From contig JAHCVI010000001.1 of NCBI GenBank assembly GCA_019096155.1, forward strand, positions 4,836,001 through 4,900,000: 64,000 nt of DNA. Reading direction: 5' to 3'. This DNA comes from Staphylotrichum longicolle (lineage: Eukaryota > Ascomycota > Sordariomycetes > Sordariales > Chaetomiaceae). The position numbers were made by a program, and so were the translations under genes. Positions 55,806-64,000 of this stretch are shown one piece after another. The stretch's first letter is position 1; every line of letters starts with the position of its first letter. The notes below the pieces were generated by a model, which saw only the letters and a program-made list of their open reading frames with translations, made no database searches and was not told the DNA's origin.

Positions 55806-55997
55806 CTATGGGACAAGGTAACGAAACAGCCTCCATCTCCGGCAATCCTTGCACAGAACTTTTCTGACCCTGGACTCACTCCAGCGGTCTATCGGACAAT
55901 TCTGCCCGGTCTGCTTTGCTGTTGGGCACCTGCGAAGTTTGGGCCCGTAGACTTTGTTACCGCAGTCCTCGCACTGCCATGTATACTGTCTACACAT
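55806..55997 (-). CDS. Small zinc-ribbon-like protein (63 aa)
   Basis: A true ATG at 55997 opens a 63-codon frame, MCRQYTWQCEDCGNKVYGPK and on to a stop at 55808-55806. Cysteines at positions 2, 9, 12, 24, 34, 49 and 52 include two CxxC pairs, WQCEDCG and LCKDCRR, as in zinc ribbons. Charged and aromatic residues are spaced like a real fold, and the frame fills most of the space between flanking non-coding DNA. Short Cys-rich proteins with this look are common in fungal genomes, and their function is unknown. Not recognised with certainty. Confidence 0.45.
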   Translation of the reverse strand: MCRQYTWQCEDCGNKVYGPKLRRCPTAKQTGQNCPIDRWSESRVRKVLCKDCRRWRLFRYLVP

Positions 55998-56579
55998 TGC
56001 TTCTGAGACCGGTTGCTCTAGGGGAAGGGGATGATTGTCTGCACCCTTTAATCTTGGGGGTCGATGGGCTTACGGCAGGTTCTGTCACACCGGGACAATG
56101 CCAGGCTTTGTCGAGGCTGCGATATGCCAGTTTGAGGGTGTTCGATGGCGAGTTGAGAATGTCTCCGCGGGAGGCTTTCTGTCGATGGATCTACGTTGAT
56201 GGCCCCTGTAGGTAGCTAGGTTCGGGAAAGGCAGAGCGCTTTAAATGCTACAAATCTCTTTTATGCCACCATGGATACACCTGACTCCCGCAGGCAGGTT
56301 AGTCGCGTGGCCTGGAACAAACAACGGAACAACAAAACCGTGCAACCCTGAAGCTCTCTCATTGCCAGTTGGCTAGGTCTATACACGTCGGTCATGCTAC
56401 CACCACCACCGCTTCCTCCATCATCACCCGGAGTCTCCCGCGCCACCCGCGCCCATGCCTAGCCCAATTCTCATGCTCAGAACGAACCCGCCCTTCCCCC
56501 CAACGTCATAAATATGTACAATTCGGGCGCACCTCTCAGATTGCCCACGCAGTACCAAGGTCGACGGAATAAAACTGCC
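55998..56579. other. Intergenic
   Basis: No gene seen. Contains the promoter of the small minus-strand gene to its left. Confidence 0.45.
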
Positions 56580-57395
56580 TCACGCCGTGAGCCGCGACAC
56601 GGTGGTGGCAAAGTTGGGGTTGGCGGCCTGCGCAAAGTCGTGCGACCAGTAGCCGTGGACGTCGTGGATGGGCAGGCTGGACGACGGGCTGTTGACGCTC
56701 GAGGGCTTGGTCGGCGAGTAGGCGAAGGCCAGGCGGTTGCCGCCGCGCGGGCTGAGGTAGCGCATCGAGCCCGAGCCGGCGTCCCACGAGGTGCAGCCCT
56801 TGCAGAGCGCCGTGAGCTGCCAGTGCGTCGAGTTGGATTTGGTGCCCGCCTTGATGAGCGTGTACTGCGCGCCCGAGTACTCGGTGGGCATGACGTGGCC
56901 GCTTTTGAAGAGAAGAGTTAACCATGAGAACCGGGTTTTGCAGGGTGGATTTGGGTTACTGGGGGGGAGGGGGAGGGTGATTTGCTAAGGTTGTTGTTTT
57001 ACTTACGTGGCCCAGCGTGAAGACAGGACGACATTGTTGCTAGAACCTCTCCAGGCGACCAAGATGGGGTTCCGGGGCATCGAACCGCCCCAGGCAAGCC
57101 CGGCCCAGCCGACGTCGTTGGGGACGACTATTTGAATCACGGCGTCATACGCGGTGTAGCTCTCGGCGTCATCAGGGATTGCCACGCGGAAGGTGATGCC
57201 TCGGCCATCGGCCTTGTACAGCGCAAAGTTGGACGAGAAGATGAGCCCGGTATCCGAATCCTGGTAGATGGCGTTGGCCGCGGCAGCTGCTGCGTACCCG
57301 GTTAGCAACCCTAGTCCTGATCCGGATCACTCGCGAGGGAACTTGCCGGTCCTCAGCAGGCCCGCCAGAAGGCCGAAGAACAGAGTCCACATCAT
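56580..57395 (-). CDS. Secreted lone AA8 cytochrome domain (217 aa)
   Basis: Three exons on the minus strand: 57395-57347, 57289-57007 and 56901-56580. The first intron is of the GC-AG kind (GCAAGT donor at 57346, CTAAC branch site, ACGCAG acceptor); the second is GT-AG (105 bp). Exon 1 encodes a signal peptide (MMWTLFFGLLAGLLR). The mature protein is a cellobiose-dehydrogenase-type b cytochrome: GWAGLAWGGSMPRNPILVAW holds the likely axial Met, HWQLTALCKGC is the conserved core, and LPIHDVHGYWSHDF holds the likely axial His. It ends right after the domain, with no linker or binding module, unlike the other AA8 gene at 27452-28616. Expected role: extracellular electron transfer to LPMOs or ferric reduction. 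Confidence 0.82.
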
Positions 57396-60300
57396 GGTGA
57401 GTGTTTGTACGGCCTTGTCTTGCGCGATGGTCGTCGGGTGGGTGTTGCCAGCCGGCCGAGAAGGGGCTCGGTCGGACACTGCTCACGATTGCCGGTCAGC
57501 CAAGGACCAAGGGGATGCTTGTTTACGCAATCGTCATGTCATGGCCGAGACAAGATAAAGGAACCAACGTACGTTGCGCTGCGGACAGAAACCGGCGGGT
57601 GAGCTTGGCGGCAGGAGGATGCGAGACGAGCAGGACGGAGCGGCAGGACGCGCCTTTTTAGTCGCCGGCCACGGGAGAGAGGGAGCTGGACCAAGACCGC
57701 CGAGATATGGGGAACGGGTGTATCCCGCCATGATTAAATATAGAGGGCGGCTTGGCACGTTGCTGCCGGCACCTCTAGATCGCCGAACTGGGTTGACCCA
57801 GGGCAGAGCTGGTCCGGAGCGAGATGCTGGAAGCCGCCGGGGGCCAAGACCAATTACTGGACGCCCGTTGGATAATTCCAATCGCGTGACGACACAGGCC
57901 CGGCGCTGTTAATCTAATCCACGTCGGAGACCTTTCCTCCTGGGGCGCCCACGGGTTCCCAGGCGCGTGCAGGGACAGAAGCCCTGGTTACGGCGTTGAG
58001 AGGTTGTAGCGGGCAAGGGGCGGCATATGGCAAATTCTAGAGACTGGAGACTGGCAGTGCGGGGCGACTGGTAAAAAGAGAGTCGTTCTCCTTCCAAGAT
58101 CAGCTTCCATTTTACCCGAGCATATTGGGCAGGGCGCTACCCACGCCGCTCAGCGGCCAACCTCCGAGGGTTAAATGGCCGTGATATATTAAAAGCTGTT
58201 CTGCTATAACCCCCCCAGAGCCGCAAGGCCGAACTGGGAACGGGGGTGGCGTGGGCGGGCCTGGGTAGAAGTGTAACTGTTGTAAGTCGCGTTATGAAGG
58301 GGGCTGCCCGCAATTCAGTCGACTGCAACGCTGCGGGTTTCTTGGTGCGGCAACGTCGAAGACAAAGACGCCTTCCAGAACATCATCATGGAACCTTGCG
58401 CGCGAATCAGGGCGCTTACCAGACACTGGGCAACTTTGCAATACTAATTCCCCGTTCCTCACTGGTCGACAGCGTTCCAGCGTGCCATCAGACGTCGGTG
58501 GCCTGGGTCCTGAATACCACAACATGACCCTTCTCAGCATATTGTCTGGACGCCGTCGTTAGTGTTTTAATCTCTTCTGCCATCTATCTCCCAGGCCCAA
58601 CCCCCACCAGCGTCACCGGAGCGTTTGTGCTGCATGAGGGAAGCACTGGGAAACATTCTAGAAGTTCCTTCTTCCGGGCCATTCGCCAGCCATCTGGCCT
58701 TCCAATTCCATATTCCGGGTTCACACCTCTTGGCTTGTTAATTTCGCAAGCCTCCATCATGTGCTGGTGACGAGGCTGTCCGCACCTCCTCGGGAAGTAT
58801 GAGTCCTTGGTGTCGACCTCAAGGGATGCTGATGGCTGCGTCGACTTCCATCATCGTTCTTAAACTTCTGTTTGGTGCGACATGGCTCGCTTCTCACATG
58901 TGCCTACATTCGGAGCACATATTTGGGACCGAAGGTGGGATCGGAAGCAAGTTCTCGTGGCCGGGATACCGCTCGCTTGGCTGGCGCTGCTACTGCCCCT
59001 AAAGATGGCCCGCACGAGACAAAAGACACGTACGCAACGAGGGACTGAGATTGAGAACCCTCCAAATGCCCTCAGCCGTCCACTGGAGGTTTGAATCTGC
59101 GGAACAGACTGGATTTCAGGGACCTGGCTTTGTTCGGACTGGAATCAGCAAGACAAGTTCAATTTTCAAGATCTTGCAACCAAGTCTTTCAAGATACGTA
59201 GACATTGCGCGAGTCGACACTGCATGGTCGCTAAACTCCACGAGACCTTCATGGTGGTATCGTCCGAGGAGATGGACATGGCAATTTGCCAAAGCGCGAA
59301 GACAGTTCGACCACAAACTAGAGCTGCTCCAGGCCATTCTTGAAACAACCTACACTCCTGGCATCTCGTCTTTGCAACAGTCTGTCCGGCCTCACGATGA
59401 TTGATAACTCGCGAAGTGCCGTAACAACGGCCGCTTACTGCGAGTCCGCCACGGAGCCATGACCAAAGGAGCTGATGGGGTTTGCTTCCTCCTCACCTTC
59501 TTGGCGCATCAGTCGTGAGAATCGGAATGAGCCCGAGGTTCGAGGCCGCGTTCCTGAGCAAGACCGGGAGCGTACGGGACGGGAATGAGTGGAGGTGCCG
59601 AGCTATTGGGATCATAACTCAGATGCTCTGTGAGACATGGTCTCCACTCTGACAGCAAGAACCTCAAGTCAGGGAATCTTTGTCAAACTCCGAACCCCGT
59701 CTACCCTTAAACATGCTGTACCACTCTCACTCATTATGATGCGCAAACTCACCAGGCGTGCACCTGGCGTCGTCGAACGCCTCAAGCCGTCAAATCCCAG
59801 ACGCAGGCAAGCAGTGGATGACACAAGCACATAACGGCGCGGCAACCTTAAAGTGTCAGCGGTCCTCGGCCCGTGAGCCCCCGAGTCATGTTCCGTACCG
59901 AAGGCGCAATGGCTGACCGGCGATGCTGTCGCTTGGTCGCCAAAAGTGCCGGCTCCGCCGAGGACTCAGATGGATCCAACGGGTTGCTTGTACCATAAGT
60001 AGAAGTTGGGCCGCGCCGGTGGGTGCCTTGAATCCGAACCATCACGCCGGGCCGAAGTGAAAAGACGTCGGCGGCTCTCGGTGAGACTTCAAGGTTTTTG
60101 CAGCCGGAGTCGGGGACCCCAAAGCCAACTCGAATCCCGACGCCGGAGCCAAGAAGTGCCACAGGAGCACATGTCGTGCAACTTGGCCAAGTGGCACGAA
60201 AAAGAATCGCGCGCTGACTCACTGCGCGAAATCCGTCACAACCCCATTCCAAGAAACGACGACCGGAGAAATGAAATGTGTGTCAAATTTTGGAGGAAAA

Positions 60301-61621
60301 GTCGACGACGCTCGTTCGGTTGCGAGGGCTGAGCCGTTTTGAAGGGGACCACGAGGCACGAGTTTTCCCAGAATGTGCTGTTTACGATAATTTCTCGCGA
60401 TTGCATCAATGTAACTGTGGTGCGAGGGCAGTGTGCAGATCGACCTCAGTCCCTAACAGTTTCCTGGCGGACATACCCGGTCACGCGTTTTGTGGGGTGG
60501 AATGGCCCAGGTTCTGGCCTCGACCGACATCAGCCCATTCTTGCCCAATTTGGCCGATACGATTTCCCTGTCGTCCCAGAAAATCGACCCGGTCCCATTG
60601 GTTTGCGGATTGGTTTGCGGGAGCTTGCGGTTAGGTTGCCGGCCTCTGCCCTACGAAACCAAAATGTTTCGCCGCTGTTTCCACATCGTCCCTGAGATGG
60701 ATTAGGGACAAACCTGGCTCAACCAGGAGCGAGCAGCTTCGGACGTCATCCCGTTGATGATCTCGAGGTTGCCGCATCGCAGATTGCATCTGCCACGTTT
60801 TTGGTCTCAGATCAACCCGCTCGAAGACGCCACAGATTGGTGTGGTTGCTATTTCCGCTCAAGACGGGCAAGATCTGGATACCATCGTTGACGCCCGTCT
60901 TGAAGGGTTAAGGATTGTCCGGCTGGCGGAGGGAATGTGTCTTGGGTCTGCCCAGCCTCGATAGGGATGCGCATCGCATTCTGGTTCCAGGCATGCGACT
61001 TCTGGATTGGCATTTGCAGACAGCTTCGTCCGCGGAACAAGACTGTGAAGAATGGGATGGACGATGATGGGCTCGGTTGATCGGCAGAAGTGGGGCACTT
61101 CGGTTGCTCCCTGCCATTCAGAAGGCATCTTGGACCCTGCGCGGGCAGCTCCGAGCTCCACTCCGGGCTCCCTCGTGCTGCGGGCAGCTGCGTGGGGCTG
61201 TTTTTTGCAGGGTCTCGACCCTCGAAAACCGGCCGAGTCCATTCTCGTACGACTTGACAAGAAATCGACAGTTTACGGGTTTCCCGCAAGTCCCTGGGTG
61301 CCATACACGACGCAGCCGAGCCTGCAATCCCAAGATGGGCGCCGAGTGGTGCCGACCACGATGTCGGTCGCTGCGGGCAGTGCTGACCTTTTAATAGCCC
61401 GTGAGCTGCCCTGCCCGATGCATCAGATCACCACACGCTTCCAGGCTCTCCAAGCAACCATCAAAGCAAACGTCATTCATCGCGACAGAAACTCGCAAAC
61501 ACTCAAACGGGTCATTCCACGCGCTAAGATCTCGACATCGCCACCCAAAACTAGCCCACGGCACCAGGCAGACCACCCTTCCTGGTCAACCCACCGTCAA
61601 TTCATCAATCACCCGACCGAC
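57396..61621. other. 4.2-kb gene-poor stretch
   Basis: The longest interval without a supported gene. Frames on both strands are short, overlap and lack domains. The right end is likely the promoter and leader of the bHLH factor. Sterol-regulator genes often have long upstream regions, but no particular site is claimed here. Confidence 0.45.
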
Positions 61622-62798
61622 ATGTCTGGCACAACCCTCGAATCGACCATGTCATTCGACCCATTGGCTTACACAACGTCCTTCGACGCCTCCCAGCTTT
61701 AGTAGCCCTTGCATCTCCCTTCCACTTTCCTCTTCTCCCCACAAGCAATCTGTTCTGCGCAGTACATTGTGTGGGGTAAGCCCTGTTTCCCCCTCTCCCC
61801 ATAGCGGGTTGTCCACTGTAACAGCAGCACCCTCCCTGCAGCTGCAGTGTTAGAACCCCCACTGGAGACAAACACTTCGCACCTCATCTTGTTGAACACC
61901 ACAACTAACTTGGTTGAAGCAAACATATTCCGACTTCTCTCCAGTGTCCATCTTTGACAAGGAGGACTTTGCCACGGACTTCACATCCGACTCAGCGGCC
62001 TCTCCTCTGTCGCCGTGCTCTCCTGCACTGTCAGCCAGCTCATTCGGCTTCCCCACAACAGACGCCTGGACGTCTTGGGACACAACAGAGCTCTCCCCTG
62101 AGCCCGAGAACCTCTTTGCGTGCCCGAGCGTTACCTCGTGCCCCTCATCAAACCCCTTGAGCCCGGCGATCAACCCCATGGACCTCGCCGTTCCGGCACC
62201 ACTCAAAGGCCCATCGCCCTTCTTCAAGCAGACACCTCAAGTCATGCTGCCCGCCGTCTCCAGCAAGCGGCAGCCTGCGCCGGCAACTGCCCCTCTGCCG
62301 ACCCCCCCCACCTCGTCACTCACATCCCCCACCATCGACGCCACCAAGCGGTACCCGTCCCGGGCGCTCAAGCGCAAGTCGATCAGCGGCTCATCAGACG
62401 ACGAGCCCACCGTCAAGTCATCGCCGACATCAACATCCCGCCGCACATCCGCATCCAAGTCCAAGGACCCATCCGTCCTCGGCCCCAAGAAGACGGCGCA
62501 CAACATGATTGAGAAGCGCTACCGCACCAACCTCAACGACAAGATCACCCAGCTGCGCGACGCCGTCCCCTCGCTCCGCCTGATGTCGCAGCGGTCCAAG
62601 ATGGCCGAGGCCGGCGCCGCCGACTTTGACGACGCCGAGGACGGTCTCGGCGGCCTGGCCAACGGCGCCAAGCTGAACAAGGCCACGATCCTGAGCAAGG
62701 CCACCGAGTACATCTTGCAGCTGGAGCGGAGGAATCACGGGCTGGAGACGGAGAACAGCGCCCTGAGGGCCGCATGGAGGGGTTGGAGATGGTCTTGA
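61622..62798 (+). CDS. SREBP-type bHLH-zipper transcription factor
   Basis: The last exon starts at 61920 after a TTGAAG acceptor. The bHLH is KKTAHNMIEKRYRTNLNDKI...LNKATILSKATEYILQLERR; Tyr in EKRYR marks the sterol-regulator class. A Ser/Pro-rich activation region precedes it (SPVSIFDKEDFATDFTSDS). The likely first exon is 61622-61701 (MSGTTLESTMSFDPLAYTTS). Joining the two in frame needs a 13-nt microexon at 61763-61775; this gives 323 aa but is tentative. Right after the zipper the frame reads RAAWRGWRWS-stop, while the family-like MEGLEMVLMSRQ is one frame over from ATG 62774. That looks like a lost C at 62770-62771. There are no membrane helices, so it would be a soluble nuclear factor. 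Confidence 0.75.
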
Positions 62799-63440
62799 TG
62801 AGCCGCCAAAATGTTGCAGGTGGAACTAGGGGATCGGTGTTTTGTCTTGCACACACTTTGCGGGCATCTTTTCTGTCTCAACATGGCGTTCAGGGTTTGG
62901 GTTCACAATGATACCAAGGGTTACTTACGGGTTGCATTGTGGGGCGTTGGTGGCATCCTGGGACGAGAAAACAAAGGCGACATGGCCTTGAGGGATCCAA
63001 TAGGGGTCTTCTATCTCCCCATCATCCATGGGCGAGGTTCTTAAATTTAATATCTCAGCTCTGTGCTATCTCCACCTCAGTTCCTTTTTGGAATCTGTTT
63101 TCTGTGAATTCTTCATGACATGACATGAAACGGACATTCACGCATTGCACTCAGTGTTTTAAGGGGATTGCTTAGCATCATATGTGCGAACAGCATTGTT
63201 TTGCCTACCTAAAGTGTGTCTTCAGAAGTAGTGTGAATTCCACACACAGTCTAGGTAATCATAATCACCACGCCTTTTCCATCATCTACCAGAGTTCCTC
63301 CAAACAAAAAAATCGTCCCCAACCGTTAGCATAGCATGCCGGCAACGAACTGCCTGCCTCCAACTGTTCAAGTTAAGACGGACGACGATATCAAGTACAC
63401 TCACTCACTCACTGCCTCTCTCCTCTTTCCTCTCCAACTC
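62799..63440. other. 3' flank of the bHLH gene
   Basis: The +1 frame of the bHLH gene stays open to TGA at 62909-62911. Beyond that nothing coding is seen. Confidence 0.45.
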
Positions 63441-63704
63441 CTAAGCCTTCTTCTTCTTCTCCTCTCCCTTCTTCGCGCCCGCTCCGGCTCCGGCTCCGGC
63501 GCCAGCAGCAGCAGCCTCACGCGTCGGCTTGTACTGGAGGAGCTTGTCCTTGTCGTTGTGGTGGAACCGCAGCGACCGGAGCTCGCCGGGGGTCTGGACT
63601 GAGATGGCGCCGCGGCGGGAGGTGAGGGCGTCGGGCTTCAGGGCGCCGCTGGCTTGGCCCTTGTTGTTGTTGTTGTTGTTATTGGTGGTGGTGGTGGTGG
63701 GCAT
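63441..63704 (-). CDS. Small basic hypothetical protein (87 aa)
   Basis: ATG at 63704. The head is a Thr and Asn run coded by tandem trinucleotides. The core reads KGQASGALKPDALTSRRGAI, then SVQTPGELRSLRFHHNDKDK. An Ala/Gly run and a lysine-rich end (KKGEEKKKK) follow. The core looks conserved and not like a chance frame. I cannot assign a function; the basic tail would suit nucleic-acid or ribosome association. Confidence 0.55.
   Translation of the reverse strand: MPTTTTTNNNNNNNKGQASGALKPDALTSRRGAISVQTPGELRSLRFHHNDKDKLLQYKPTREAAAAGAGAGAGAGAKKGEEKKKKA
63661..63701. repeat. (TTG)n/(GTG)n microsatellite in a coding head
   Basis: About seven TTG followed by about five GGT/GTG units; on the minus strand they code the Thr and Asn runs at the start of the 87-aa protein. 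Confidence 0.8.
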
Positions 63705-64000
63705 GTTGGGTTTGTTGGAGAGGTTTGTTTGGGTTGGGTTGATGGTGGTGGTGGTGATGAAAGGGGTTTGTGGGTTGATGCTTCTGTGGAGGTGAGTTGT
63801 GTGGGTGGGTTCTGGTTGAGATGGGCTTTTGATCTGTGGGTGGTCGCCCGTGGTTAAATAGTGATGGTGGGAATGGTTTTGTTTTCCAATTGATATTGGG
63901 ACACCGTGGAGAGAAAAAGTGAACAGAGGCTAAGGTTGAATCAACGAGACGAAGTGAAGTCTGAACTGCGAGAAGGAACGATATGTTTGCTCGGATTCTC
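63705..64000. other. Upstream region of the small basic protein gene
   Basis: GT-rich sequence with no supported gene; the window ends here. Confidence 0.4.

Noticed and set aside
59848..60705. Short frames of about 108-134 codons on both strands in the 4.2-kb gap
   Set aside because: They overlap in several frames with no domain or exon chain, so there is no reason to prefer one.

Overview
The window is nuclear DNA of a filamentous ascomycete, most likely a sordariomycete. Genes are split by short GT-AG introns (about 50-105 bp) with CTAAC/CTGAC-like branch points. The content is typical of such fungi: Zn2Cys6 regulators, a rhodopsin-like (SAT4-type) membrane protein, a lone AA8 cytochrome, a fungal NLR, and an SREBP-type bHLH factor with Tyr in the basic region. 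I see no tRNA, rRNA, CRISPR array or intact transposon. About 20 protein genes can be modelled to the base; several more are broken or uncertain.

Left part (1-23.3 kb): gene-poor and rich in small or damaged genes. It holds a Cys-rich microprotein, a CYSTM-type tail-anchored protein, and a tandem family of RRM-like proteins. That family has two intact copies, one copy with a C-terminal frameshift and one truncated copy. It also holds a Cys-rich single-pass membrane protein, a gene interrupted by an in-frame TAG, a coiled-coil gene whose frame is broken inside a 21-bp minisatellite, and a C-terminal fragment of an F-box-like gene whose full-length relative lies at 54.2 kb.

Middle part (23.3-49 kb): a dense run of genes. 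In order it contains a rhodopsin-like membrane protein, a secreted DUF8021 protein, a secreted AA8 cytochrome with a long linker, a Zn2Cys6 factor, a carotenoid/stilbene-cleaving oxygenase, the NLR pair, a second Zn2Cys6 factor, a P450, an MFS sugar-type transporter, and a vanillyl-alcohol-oxidase-type flavoenzyme. The oxygenase, P450, transporter, flavoenzyme and two regulators would fit a catabolic neighbourhood for lignin-derived or stilbene aromatics. That link is inference from families and order.

The most notable system is the divergent pair at 34.2-38.5 kb. One gene is a nucleoside-phosphorylase-fold (PNP_UDP) protein ending in a short glycine/asparagine-rich motif. The other is an NB-ARC/TPR NLR that starts with a near-identical motif (GRNVI.G....GGT..[FY]NF). 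They share a 324-bp promoter. In each gene the motif is confined to one small terminal exon bounded by a phase-1 intron. This is the layout expected for an amyloid-templated NLR/effector cell-death or incompatibility module, here with a PNP-type effector. The NLR repeats are near-identical 126-bp units.

Right part (49-64 kb): a disordered hypothetical protein, a GNAT acetyltransferase, a kelch-repeat membrane protein, the F-box-like gene, a small zinc-ribbon-like protein, a second AA8 cytochrome (with a GC-AG intron), about 4.2 kb without a clear gene, the SREBP-like bHLH factor (with an apparent one-base frameshift after the zipper), and a small basic protein.
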